A DNA stretch of 64,000 bases from assembly GCF_025962655.1 (NCBI RefSeq), contig NZ_JAGFPE010000007.1:211221-275220 (forward strand), in the 5' to 3' direction. This document shows, piece by piece, positions 47,709 through 56,126 of this stretch; the first letter of the stretch is position 1, and each line of letters begins with the position of its first letter. The position numbers were made by a program, and so were the translations under genes. The notes below the pieces were generated by a model that saw only the letters and a list, made by a program, of their open reading frames with translations, searched no databases and had not been told where the DNA came from. This stretch comes from Candidatus Symbiopectobacterium sp. NZEC151. Its GTDB lineage: Bacteria > Pseudomonadota > Gammaproteobacteria > Enterobacterales > Enterobacteriaceae.

Positions 47709-49952
47709 TTAGAAGGTGGCGTCCAGCGACACGCTAAAGGTGCGCTCTTCACCCACATTGTAATAAGGCGTGCTGGCACGAACGCCGTTGTGCCCCGCGG
47801 CGTTGAAGACCACGGTGCGTGCGGAATCCAGATATTCCTTATCAAACACGTTGTTAACGTTGAAACGCAGCGTGGCGCTTTTGATGATCTTTTTGTCTAC
47901 CGGCAAGTGAATGCCGGCATTGAGATCGACCACGGTACGCCCGCCAATTTTCTCATCGTTGGTCATATCACCGTAAAATGCACCGGTATAACGGCCATTG
48001 ATGCCTGCGTAGTAGCGACTGTCGTCATAACCCACGCCCAGATTGAGCATGTTCTTCGGCGTATTGGCGGAACGTTTGCCGGTGGTTGGCAGCGTGGAAC
48101 CGTTGGTCGAGATATCGTCCCGCTGCTTGGAATCGGTATAGGTGTAAGAGGCAAAATAATTGAAGTTATGCGGCAGTTTTCCACTCAGTTCCGTCTCGAT
48201 ACCTTTGTTCTCCACTTTACCGGCGTTGATCATCTCGTATTCGCCATCAACGTTGCGGCTGGAGATCTGACGATCGGTAAACGCGATGTAGAACAAAGAG
48301 GTGCTCAACATCACGTCTTGCCCCTGGAAGCGCCAACCCAGTTCGTGGTTCCAGCTCAATTCAGGTTTGGTGTTGATCGAATCACCCAGGTTGTAGAGCA
48401 CGTAGTTAGGCGGCGTGCGCATATTGCGCGTCAGGCTGTAAAACACCTGATTCTCGGGGTTAATTTTGTACGCAGCACTGAAGCTCGGCAGGAACTCTTT
48501 ATAGGTGCGCGCCTTTTTCTCTTCCACCGAACTCAAGCTACCCAGATCGTGCCCGTCGCGTTTCACGTGCTGCCAGGCCAGGCCGCCAGCTAGCGTCCAG
48601 TCAGGGGAAACAAACCAGGTATCTTGTAACCAGAACTTATGCACCGGCGTCACAGTGAACTGATTACGCCCCTGGATCACTTTGCCATTGGCATCTTTCA
48701 CCAAATGCGAGCCGTTGGGTTTGCCGGAAAGATCGGCCGGGTTACCGTCAGCGTTAATGCCGATATAAGGCTGCGTCTGACGTTGGCGGGCACGTTCAAA
48801 CCAGTAACCGATATCCAGACTGTGCTGGTCATTGAGATCCCATTTCAGGGTGTTGGTGATGCCCGGACGCCAGGTTTCCGTCCAGGAAGGTCGATAGTAG
48901 GTATTGCTGCTCAGGTTACTGAGATCGTAACTGCCCGATTTATCGCTGGTGGTGGAAGAAAGCGTAGAGGCCGACTGGCCGCTGAAACTGCCGCCGTTGC
49001 CCCAGTAGTAATAGGGTTGCAGCGTCAGCGACAGGTTATCGCGCAGTTGCAGTTTCTGCGTGAAGGTAAGGTTCAGGCTTTCGAACGGGTTACGGTTAAT
49101 CTTGTAGTAACGTGAGAGCTGGCCGCGGCTGTTATATTCCGGCGTTGTCGGGTAATCGACGTAGCGCCCTTGGTTCAGGAAAGTGCTTTTGCTCAGCGTG
49201 TTGTAGTTATTCATATCCTGCTTGTTGTACTTAACCAGCAGGTTGCTGCTGTTACCGTTGTCATCTTCATACAGGCCGTTCCATTCCAGCTTGTTAGAGC
49301 GGGTGGCCCCTTTGCCACGCCACTTATCGGCATCGGTATACGAGTAGGATAACCAACTGCTGAAGCCGTCGTGCAGCCCGGTTTCCAAACGAATCAGTGA
49401 TTTGCTCAGGTTGTTGCTGCCAAAGGTCTGTTCGATAAATCCGCCAAACTCTTTCGCGGGGCGTTTCGTGACCAGACCGATATTGCCGCCGCTGGAGCCG
49501 ATGTGCGGACCGTTCATTTCTGAAGAACCCTGGGTCACGAAAATCTGCTCAAGGTTTGCCGCATCGCCCAACTGGTTGGCATACACGCTATAGCTGCCCG
49601 AATCGTTCATCGGGATGCCATCAATCGAAAGGCCGATCTGGTCGTTGCTCATGCCGCGCATGGTGTAATCGATACCGCTCAGGCCGGTAGAGTCATTACT
49701 GCTGACATTCAGGCCAGCGGTGTATTTCAGCTTATCGATGGCGTTACCGGTGGCGGGCATCTTATCCATCGCTTCTTTGGTTACCGTCGAGCGGGATTTC
49801 GCACTCTCTTCCTGAATCATCATCCCCTCGCCCAACGGCGCACCTTTAACCTGAATGGCGCCGATGTCTGTTGCATCGTTTGCCAGCACGGTTCCCGACC
49901 ATAACGCGGCCGCGACAGAGAGAGATATCCTTGAAACTGTGAATAATTTCAT
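47709..49952 (-). CDS. TonB-dependent outer-membrane receptor
   Basis: 747-residue receptor. It has a signal peptide (FTVSRISLSVAAALWSGTVLA), a TonB-box region (ATDIGAIQVKG), a plug (GIDYTMRGMSNDQIGLSIDGIPM, GSSGGNIGLVTKRP) and a barrel ending SVSLDATF. It resembles FecA/PhuR-like siderophore or carbohydrate receptors only in general plan; the ligand is not readable. I choose ATG 49952 (AGGGTG nine bases upstream) over a GTG four codons earlier. It is the central gene of an operon with its own exbD, tonB, exbB and a phospholipase D, so uptake of a phospholipase product is conceivable. Confidence 0.88.
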   Translation of the reverse strand: MKLFTVSRISLSVAAALWSGTVLANDATDIGAIQVKGAPLGEGMMIQEESAKSRSTVTKEAMDKMPATGNAIDKLKYTAGLNVSSNDSTGLSGIDYTMRGMSNDQIGLSIDGIPMNDSGSYSVYANQLGDAANLEQIFVTQGSSEMNGPHIGSSGGNIGLVTKRPAKEFGGFIEQTFGSNNLSKSLIRLETGLHDGFSSWLSYSYTDADKWRGKGATRSNKLEWNGLYEDDNGNSSNLLVKYNKQDMNNYNTLSKSTFLNQGRYVDYPTTPEYNSRGQLSRYYKINRNPFESLNLTFTQKLQLRDNLSLTLQPYYYWGNGGSFSGQSASTLSSTTSDKSGSYDLSNLSSNTYYRPSWTETWRPGITNTLKWDLNDQHSLDIGYWFERARQRQTQPYIGINADGNPADLSGKPNGSHLVKDANGKVIQGRNQFTVTPVHKFWLQDTWFVSPDWTLAGGLAWQHVKRDGHDLGSLSSVEEKKARTYKEFLPSFSAAYKINPENQVFYSLTRNMRTPPNYVLYNLGDSINTKPELSWNHELGWRFQGQDVMLSTSLFYIAFTDRQISSRNVDGEYEMINAGKVENKGIETELSGKLPHNFNYFASYTYTDSKQRDDISTNGSTLPTTGKRSANTPKNMLNLGVGYDDSRYYAGINGRYTGAFYGDMTNDEKIGGRTVVDLNAGIHLPVDKKIIKSATLRFNVNNVFDKEYLDSARTVVFNAAGHNGVRASTPYYNVGEERTFSVSLDATF

Positions 49953-49990
49953 TGTGTTAATCACCCTGATTCAATGTTGTGTATAGGCGC

Positions 49991-50743
49991 TCACTGCGCT
50001 TGATAGTGGAATGTGGCTAAAAAACGTTTGGTGTTTTGCCCGGCAAACGCGTCTGCCGGAAATGGCCTGACCTGCGTGATGCTCTGTAACGTGCTGGTTG
50101 CCGCCCGGTTGAGCAGCATGCTGGCGGCTTTCTGGTTAATGCCGCTGTTGAGCACGCGGCCGTTGCGATCGACCTCCAGCCAGATTTCGACGTTTCCTTC
50201 CGGACGCTCCAATGACGCCTGACGCCCCGTTGGGTAACGTTTTAGCTGCTCAATCTGGCCACGCAGCGCCTGGATGTAGCTGTTTTCCAACGCCTGTACG
50301 TTCACTTTCGGCGGCGCAAGCGCGGGCACAGCGGGGGCTGGCGCGGGAGCTTTTACCACGGCAGCTTTCACGGGCGAGGCAACGGGCACCGGGCGCGGCG
50401 CTGGAGCAGGCTTTGGCTTGGGCACCGGTTTAGGCTCGGGTTTGGGCTCCGGCTTCGGTTCGGGCTTCGGCGGCGGTGCCTCAACGATCGGTTCCGGCGT
50501 CTCGACCGGCTCTGGCTCCGGTTCTGGCAACGTTTCCTCGGGGGGCATTTCCGGCTCTGGAGGAACGACCTCTTCTGGCGGCGCAGGCGGTGTGAGATCG
50601 GCGAGCGACAGTTCCATGACGCTGTCGTCATACTGGGGCTGTACCTTGAGCGAGCTTTGCTGTGTCATCACCATCAGACAGGCAGCCACCACGGGCAGCG
50701 GCAACCAGCTGATGGCATGACGTGAACGATAAAACCAATACAT
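49991..50743 (-). CDS. TonB-like energy transducer
   Basis: 250-residue protein. An N-terminal membrane anchor (ISWLPLPVVAACLMVM) is followed by a Pro-rich spacer with Glu-Pro then Lys-Pro repeats (EPEPEPVETPEP, KPEPKPEPKPEPKP) and a C-terminal TonB domain (VEIWLEVDRNGRVLNSGINQKAASMLLNRAATSTLQSI). It spans the periplasm and drives the adjacent receptor. It begins one base after the exbD stop. The C-terminal domain differs from housekeeping TonB, suggesting a dedicated partner. Confidence 0.88.
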   Translation of the reverse strand: MYWFYRSRHAISWLPLPVVAACLMVMTQQSSLKVQPQYDDSVMELSLADLTPPAPPEEVVPPEPEMPPEETLPEPEPEPVETPEPIVEAPPPKPEPKPEPKPEPKPVPKPKPAPAPRPVPVASPVKAAVVKAPAPAPAVPALAPPKVNVQALENSYIQALRGQIEQLKRYPTGRQASLERPEGNVEIWLEVDRNGRVLNSGINQKAASMLLNRAATSTLQSITQVRPFPADAFAGQNTKRFLATFHYQAQ

Positions 50744-50744
50744 G

Positions 50745-51152
50745 TCACTGCTTCCGCGTTGCGATTGAAACCGAGGTAAACCCACCTTGACGCAGGGTAT
50801 CCATCACCGCGACCAGGCGCTCAACCGCCACCTGCTTATCGCTGTTAACGATAATGGTGGTGGTCTCTCCGGCCTGTTGCTGCTGTTTTAAGGTGCTGAC
50901 CAAATCGGTAATCTGGATAGGTGAACCATCCAGTTGCAGTTGGTCTTGTTCACCCAAGGTGACGATGGCTTTTTTCTGAGGTTTTAGCTGTTGGGCGCTG
51001 CTGGCAGAGGGAAGCTGGGTTTTCAACCCCGTAGCAGGAAGGACGTTGATACTGATCAGGACGAAAAACACCAGTAAAAACATCATAACGTCGATCATTG
51101 GGATCAACTCGATATGGGCTTTGTTTCTTTTTGGTTCATTCCAGTTTCGCAT
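50745..51152 (-). CDS. ExbD/TolR-type subunit
   Basis: 135-residue protein with a cytoplasmic start (MRNWNEPKRNKAHIELIP), one membrane helix bearing the essential Asp (MIDVMMFLLVFFVLIS), and a periplasmic domain (KKAIVTLGEQDQLQLDG). The Asp in PMIDVMMF is the proton-carrying residue. The start has AAGAGAGA upstream; longer frames lack family sequence. It is the first gene of the TonB operon, so its promoter lies in the AT-rich region to its right. Confidence 0.87.
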   Translation of the reverse strand: MRNWNEPKRNKAHIELIPMIDVMMFLLVFFVLISINVLPATGLKTQLPSASSAQQLKPQKKAIVTLGEQDQLQLDGSPIQITDLVSTLKQQQQAGETTTIIVNSDKQVAVERLVAVMDTLRQGGFTSVSIATRKQ

Positions 51153-51882
51153 GTTCTCTCTTCCCATCGTTGGCGTGCGGCGATGACGCGCAAGGATGAT
51201 TGGGTCCCCAAAGATGGCAGCCACCACGGAATGGTTAGCAGCCAAAGCAAAGCGGCCACTATAGAGAGCGCATATTTAAATTTGTTTACACTTATGTGAT
51301 TATTTTTTCATTACGGATGGTTTTTTGGTGTGATTCTTTCAATATGACATGATTTTGATATTTTTCTTACAGGTGAGGGGAATATCCGAAAGGGTGCGCG
51401 TGTATTTGTCCAAAGAGCTGCTGAACTTTATCTTGTGGGAGCGGTTGAATCAGTTGAAAACGGAGGAAGCATGAAGGGGCGAGAGAGGCGTAGAAATAAA
51501 AACCCAATAACAATACATTAACTTTATGACAGTTTTGGAGTATTTTACACTTTCTTAATACTATCTTATTTCTTATATATATTACGAATACAGATATTAC
51601 GCGACTCAACCACACCTTAATTATCATTAATTATCTAACAACTTGATTATAACCATTATAAAAAACCAAATAATATTATTTTTTAGAGTAAAACTCGAAA
51701 CAAAAAGATAAAAATGAAAAAATAGCGTAAGTAACCATCCCTTCTCAATTTATTCCCATCAATTATTTTAGTAGGAATGAAAAATTAAAAAAACTATTAT
51801 TACTCAGTCCCGGCATGCAACTGGAAAAGCTTCACTGATGTTACCGAACTTAATCATTTTACACATTGATACAGGTGACATT
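51153..51882. other. 730-base AT-rich gap between the exbD and luxI genes
   Basis: It must contain the promoters of the leftward TonB operon and rightward luxI. No lux-box dyad, Fur box or sigma-54 site is obvious. Within it a GC-richer patch (about 51373-51474) reads as a 41-codon frame from ATG 51349 ending LLNFILWERLNQLKTEEA, which looks like the tail of a former gene, but I do not recognise it. The remainder is strongly AT-rich. Confidence 0.5.
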
Positions 51883-52527
51883 ATGTTTAATATTTACATT
51901 GTTAATTATTTATCCTTGAGCAAGGAAAATTCTGAAGATTTATTTTCTTTACGTAAAAATATATTTAAAGATCGTCTTCAATGGGATGTGGGTTGTTTTG
52001 ATGGGAAAGAGTTTGATTCATTTGACAATGAAAAAACAGATTACATATTTGGCATAAAAAATGGAGTTATCATCTGTGGCACAAGAATTATAGATATCAA
52101 GCACCATAATATGCTGAATGATACGTTTTCATCTTTCTTTAAAAGAGTAAACTTACCAGAAGGAAAGTTCATTGAGTCAACCCGTTTTTTTGTTGATAAA
52201 GATAGGGTTAGTTCACTTCTTGGTAACAGGTCCTCTATTACTCTGGCCTTATTTCTCTCATTGATTAACTATGCCCAGCGTCACCATTATGACGGTATTC
52301 TGGCTGTTGCAAGTCACCCAATGATGAGCATCATCCGAAAATCAGGCTGGAATGTTACAGTACTGGAAACCGGGGTTTCTGAGAAAGATGAACCTGTCTA
52401 TCTGCTACTGGGTCATATCGATCTAACGAGTCAGAAAGAGCTAAAAGACAGAATATTACGTAAGGACAACAGTCAGTTTGAAAACGTATTGAACGAATGG
52501 CCATTGTCGTTTATAGCTGAGTTATAA
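51883..52527 (+). CDS. LuxI-family N-acyl-homoserine lactone synthase
   Basis: 214-residue AHL synthase of the EsaI/ExpI branch. All core residues are present: Arg24, Phe28, Trp34, Asp45, Asp48, Arg68, Glu98 and Arg101 (LFSLRKNIFKDRLQW, FIESTRFFVD). The residue matching EsaI Thr140, associated with 3-oxo acyl chains, is Ala141 here (YDGILAVASHPM), so an unsubstituted short-chain AHL is a reasonable prediction. The start is ATG 51883 with AGGTGA upstream. Codon use is far more AT-rich than the neighbours. It converges on the luxR gene with no gap. Confidence 0.92.
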   Translation: MFNIYIVNYLSLSKENSEDLFSLRKNIFKDRLQWDVGCFDGKEFDSFDNEKTDYIFGIKNGVIICGTRIIDIKHHNMLNDTFSSFFKRVNLPEGKFIESTRFFVDKDRVSSLLGNRSSITLALFLSLINYAQRHHYDGILAVASHPMMSIIRKSGWNVTVLETGVSEKDEPVYLLLGHIDLTSQKELKDRILRKDNSQFENVLNEWPLSFIAEL

Positions 52528-53250
52528 TTACTTAACCGGTTGAATCAGCCGAAGCTCTACGCCAAGACGCACAGCATGCCGGGCATTGGCAACGCCCATT
52601 TTTTTTACAATATTTAACATATGGAACTTAACGGTGCGCACTTTTATGCCAAGAATAATTCCCGTTTCTTGATATGTTTTACCGACACTTGTCCAGTAGA
52701 GAATTTCATTTTCCCTGTTAGTGAGTCGGTTAGCTTTATTGGAATCCTCAGTTTTTTTTTCAGAGAATGATGTTAACGTCAGGTACGTTTCGTGTACTGA
52801 TGCCAACAATATGGAGATATCTCCTCTATTCTGCAAAAGCGTTTGCATTATTCTTGTCTTGCGTTCAGAGGGGATAATAAAAGATAAGGTCACAAGATTA
52901 TTGTTATAGTCATGCAAGACAAACGTATAGCCATCGACTACCTCATATTCACTGGCTTGGTTGAAAAGTTCTGCAAAGTCATACCCTGAATGAACCATCA
53001 GTTTTTCATTCCAAGGAAAAGGGGTTAACCTTTTCAGCGCAGTAATTACCACAGGATCCGTGTACTGAAGCCCATTTTCTCGGTAATGTTTGACCCATTC
53101 ATCTGGATAGTTTGTTACACCAAAGATACATGACATATCTTTTTTGGATAGGACCACATACGCCCACGTAAATGTCTCAAGGGTATTTAACGTTGCTTCA
53201 AGCTGGTTTTTTATAATCCCCTCAACATCACATTCACTTTTCATTAACAT
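52528..53250 (-). CDS. LuxR-family quorum-sensing regulator (EsaR/ExpR-like)
   Basis: 240-residue regulator. The AHL-binding domain shows the usual pocket residues in YPDEWVKHYRENGLQYTDPVV and PFPWNE, with VDGYTFVLHD; the C-terminal LuxR HTH reads LTNRENEILYWTSVGKTYQETGIILGIKVRTVKFHMLNIVKKMGV. It is closest in pattern to EsaR/ExpR, which bind DNA without AHL and are released by it. Its stop codon abuts the luxI stop (52527/52528). AAGGAT precedes the ATG. AT-rich like luxI. Confidence 0.92.
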   Translation of the reverse strand: MLMKSECDVEGIIKNQLEATLNTLETFTWAYVVLSKKDMSCIFGVTNYPDEWVKHYRENGLQYTDPVVITALKRLTPFPWNEKLMVHSGYDFAELFNQASEYEVVDGYTFVLHDYNNNLVTLSFIIPSERKTRIMQTLLQNRGDISILLASVHETYLTLTSFSEKKTEDSNKANRLTNRENEILYWTSVGKTYQETGIILGIKVRTVKFHMLNIVKKMGVANARHAVRLGVELRLIQPVK

Positions 53251-53499
53251 AGCAACATCCTTGTAAGTGTAAATAGTATACCTTCAATAATATATCGCAT
53301 ATGGAAAATTATGACCGCTTTTGTATCAGTTTGGGTACAGGTATAAGATACAGCCAGTGAACTGTACTTATGGCCTGATTATTTTTCCAGTTATTTGTAT
53401 TACTCTATTTGGAATAATGAGGTACTTATCACTGACAGTTACTAAAAACCCCGACCACAGAGGGTTAGAAAAACCGATAGCTAAGCACCAGGGAATGCA

Positions 53500-53530
53500 C
53501 ACCCTCAGTATAAATATTAAATTGAGGGTG
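53500..53530. repeat. Inverted repeat in the luxR-hemN gap
   Basis: CACCCTCA at 53500-53507 and TGAGGGTG at 53523-53530 with a 15-base AT-rich loop. No T-run on either side, so operator or decayed element rather than a clear terminator. Confidence 0.45.
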
Positions 53531-53757
53531 CTCAGACTTCAGAATTATAAGCATGTTACTGTTATTTTTTACCAGTAAAAATACATCGCTAGCCCCCCCT
53601 TCTGCAACGGGAGAACAAAGCGCTGATTTGCCCACCACCCAATCAGTTAAATGAGGGAAAAAATCTAATAACCTCAGATGTGTGAATGGTAAGATAAGTG
53701 CAAAATTTAAAAACGTACAATTTTTTTGATATTCTACAATGCTGTACATGACATAAT

Positions 53758-53788
53758 CGGTAATTGTCGCTAATGTAGGCAATTACCG
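53758..53788. repeat. Inverted repeat just after hemN
   Basis: CGGTAATTG and CAATTACCG, 9 bp perfect, 13-base loop, 13 bases after the hemN stop. It may act as the hemN transcript end, though a T-run is missing. Confidence 0.45.
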
Positions 53789-53800
53789 TCACAAACACCG

Positions 53801-55174
53801 TCAAATTACACGCGAGAACTGTTGCGTCCGTGCTTTAGCACGCAGATAGCTGTCAAAGCACATGCAGATATTGCGAATCAACAAGCGGCCTTTCGGTGTC
53901 ACCACGATCCCCGTAGGGTGCAATTCAGCCAGGCCATCCTGCACCAGCGGTGCCAGCAGGCGTAAATCTTCTGCGAAATAGAGACGGCAATCGATGCCGT
54001 AATCCGCTTCAATCGCCGCGTAGTCCAGACGGAAATTACAGATAATACTTTTGATCACATCGCGGCGAATGCAGTCATCGTGCGTCAAGCGCAAGCCGCG
54101 CCATAGCGCATTACCCTGTTCACCCACCTTTTCGTAGTAGGTTTTCAGCACTTTTTCATTTTGCGCGTAACTGTCACCAATCATGCTGATCGCCGACACC
54201 CCCATGCCCAGCAGGTCGGTGTCACCCTGCGTGGTGTAACCCTGAAAGTTACGGTGCAATTTACCGGCACGTTGTGCCAGCGCCAGCTCATCGTCCGGGC
54301 GAGCAAAGTGATCCATACCGATAAACTGATAGCCCGATTGGGTAAGCGTGGTGATGGTTTGGCGCAGAATCTCCAGCTTTTGCGCTGGGCTCGGCAAATC
54401 CGCATCTTTGATTTTACGCTGGGCAGCAAACAGTGTCGGCAAATGGGCGTAGTTGAACACGCTGAGGCGGTGCGGGCTTAACTCAGCCACGCGTTGCAGG
54501 GTGAAAGCGAAACTTTCCGGCGTCTGTTTCGGCAAGCCGTAAATAAGGTCGATATTGGTGGAGGTAAAGCCAAGCGCCTTGGCGCGTTCAATCAGCGCAA
54601 AGATAAAAGCCTCATCTTGCTCTCGATTCACCAGGCGTTGCACTTCCTTGTTGAAATCCTGCACGCCCATGCTTAGGCGATTAAACCCTTCCGCACGCAG
54701 GTGATCGAGAATATCCAGCTCGATTTCACGCGGATCGACCTCCAGCGAGGTTTCCACCTCATCCGCAAACTGGAAATTTTCGCGCAACAGCGCCATCAGT
54801 CGGCTGATTTGATCTTTATTGAGATAGGTAGGCGTGCCGCCGCCCCAGTGCAGTTGCGTGACGATACGCCCGGCGAACAGCGGCGCGCGCTGGCGAATCT
54901 CCACGGCCAGCACATCAAGATACTCTTCGGCTTTGTGCTGCTGGCGCGTCACCAGCTTGTTGCAACCGCAGAAATAGCACAGGCGATGACAAAACGGGAT
55001 ATGAACATACAGCGACAGCGGCCGCTCTGGATAACGCGCTATCGCCTGACGGAATGCCGCATCATCATACTGTTCGTTAAACTCAAGCGCCGTGGGATAC
55101 GAGGTGTAACGCGGCCCGGAATAGTTGTATTTTTGAATCAGGGCTAAATCCCAATCGACGTGTTGATCTTGCAT
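53801..55174 (-). CDS. hemN: Oxygen-independent coproporphyrinogen III oxidase
   Basis: 457 residues, the E. coli length. Radical-SAM enzyme converting coproporphyrinogen III to protoporphyrinogen IX in anaerobic heme synthesis. The iron-sulfur motif CHRLCYFCGCNK provides CxxxCxxC plus the following Cys. GGGTPTYL and IDLIYGLPKQTPESF follow. A small membrane-protein frame lies four bases upstream on the same strand and supplies the GGAG ribosome site. Confidence 0.97.
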   Translation of the reverse strand: MQDQHVDWDLALIQKYNYSGPRYTSYPTALEFNEQYDDAAFRQAIARYPERPLSLYVHIPFCHRLCYFCGCNKLVTRQQHKAEEYLDVLAVEIRQRAPLFAGRIVTQLHWGGGTPTYLNKDQISRLMALLRENFQFADEVETSLEVDPREIELDILDHLRAEGFNRLSMGVQDFNKEVQRLVNREQDEAFIFALIERAKALGFTSTNIDLIYGLPKQTPESFAFTLQRVAELSPHRLSVFNYAHLPTLFAAQRKIKDADLPSPAQKLEILRQTITTLTQSGYQFIGMDHFARPDDELALAQRAGKLHRNFQGYTTQGDTDLLGMGVSAISMIGDSYAQNEKVLKTYYEKVGEQGNALWRGLRLTHDDCIRRDVIKSIICNFRLDYAAIEADYGIDCRLYFAEDLRLLAPLVQDGLAELHPTGIVVTPKGRLLIRNICMCFDSYLRAKARTQQFSRVI

Positions 55175-55178
55175 GCTG

Positions 55179-55355
55179 TTACTCCTTCCGCTTGTATTTC
55201 CCGACAGCGCTTTTCAGCGGCAGCTTGCGCTGCCCTGTCCCGAACACGGCGCGCTGTATTCGCGTTTTACGCCGGGAAAGCAGCCACAGTTTAACCAACA
55301 GACACAGCAGATAACAGACAACCAACACCAAGATGAGAGACAGTAGCCCTTTCAT
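55179..55355 (-). CDS. Small single-pass membrane protein between yihI and hemN
   Basis: 58-codon frame, MKGLLSLILVLVVCYLLCLL then VKLWLLSRRKTRIQRAV, ending KSAVGKYKRKE. One N-terminal transmembrane helix is followed by a strongly basic tail (positive-inside). Its ATG is three bases after the yihI stop, and its stop is four bases before the hemN ATG, so it is packed in a yihI-orf-hemN operon as a real gene would be. I do not recognise the family. Confidence 0.65.
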   Translation of the reverse strand: MKGLLSLILVLVVCYLLCLLVKLWLLSRRKTRIQRAVFGTGQRKLPLKSAVGKYKRKE

Positions 55356-55358
55356 CTA

Positions 55359-55934
55359 TCAGAATACGTCTTTCGGGTTATTACGTTTGAGGATCTGCAT
55401 CATGTCTTCCTGCTGCGCTTCCTCTTCCTCGTCATCCATTTCAATGCCCAGCTCATCCATCAAGGCATTGATACGATCGAGCGTGCTATCAACCCATTTC
55501 TGCTCGTCTTTGCTCAGCGTCTCACCGTTATCCAGACGCTCCAGCAACGCATCGAGGCGATCGTCATTCTCCAGCAGAGCCAGTTCCTGCTCTGGGGTCA
55601 AGCGCGTTTCGACTACGGTTTCTGCTTTAGGTTGAGTACGTTGTGTATGAGCATTTTGCGGTTTAGTGGCTTGTGACTGTTCATCACTGACCGTCAGCGC
55701 GACAGGTTTTTTGCTGCCGATGCGCGGGTCGCTTTTTTTCCCCTGACCGGATTGCTTTGCGGCATCCACCGCTGGGTTTGCACGGCTGCCCGCGGTACGA
55801 CCACTGTGTTTTTTCTGACGTTTACGTTCCCGGCCTTCGCTATTAAGCTCGTCGCGGGTTTTCCTCTTCACTTTAGACGTTGACGCCTTCGCGCCTGGGG
55901 CTTTGGAGCCCGGATTTTTCACCGGCTGTTTCAT
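55359..55934 (-). CDS. yihI: Der GTPase-activating protein YihI
   Basis: 191-residue protein. The N-terminal half is basic and disordered (KNPGSKAPGAKAS, KVKRKTRDELN, RKRQKKHSGRTAG); the C-terminal half is acidic and helical (LTPEQELALLENDDRLDALLERLDNGETL, DDEEEEAQQEDMMQIL). YihI stimulates the GTPase Der/EngA and affects 50S ribosome maturation. E. coli YihI has 169 residues; the central linker is longer here. ATG 55934 starts the conserved part; a longer frame upstream is not conserved. Confidence 0.9.
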   Translation of the reverse strand: MKQPVKNPGSKAPGAKASTSKVKRKTRDELNSEGRERKRQKKHSGRTAGSRANPAVDAAKQSGQGKKSDPRIGSKKPVALTVSDEQSQATKPQNAHTQRTQPKAETVVETRLTPEQELALLENDDRLDALLERLDNGETLSKDEQKWVDSTLDRINALMDELGIEMDDEEEEAQQEDMMQILKRNNPKDVF

Positions 55935-55995
55935 AACAACACTCTCAGGTAAACAGAAGATAATTGCGGCGGAATCTAGCAGAAAGGCCAGCAAT

Positions 55996-56015
55996 AAAAA
56001 AGGGCCGGTGCGGCC
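55996..56015 (-). terminator. Terminator-like hairpin upstream of yihI
   Basis: GGCCG-CAC-CGGCC then CTTTTTTATTG on the minus strand, about 60 bases before the yihI start. It precedes the gene, so it may act as a leader attenuator or stop antisense transcription from the engB side. Confidence 0.45.
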
Positions 56016-56126
56016 ATTAGGCGAATTCGCCTTGTGCAACAAAAGCTGGCACCGATAACCCCGCGTTTCGGGTCAGTTATAGGTATAATAGACCCAAAGC
56101 CCCCTATCCAGACAGAGATAACCATT

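Larger units (their letters stand above)
53251..53800. other. 550-base gene-free gap between luxR and hemN
   Basis: No convincing gene; the open frames on both strands lack family sequence and good starts. It holds the luxR promoter and two inverted repeats: CACCCTCA/TGAGGGTG (53500-53530) and CGGTAATTG/CAATTACCG (53758-53788). The region marks the right boundary of the AT-rich insertion before core gene hemN. Confidence 0.5.

Noticed and set aside
51600..51880. Search for a lux box upstream of luxI
   Set aside because: No ACCTGT-type dyad of about 20 bp found; AT-rich palindromic bits are expected by chance.
53321..53782. Two overlapping frames of 85 and 105 codons in the luxR-hemN gap
   Set aside because: They lie on opposite strands of one AT-rich stretch, lack ribosome sites and show no recognisable domain.
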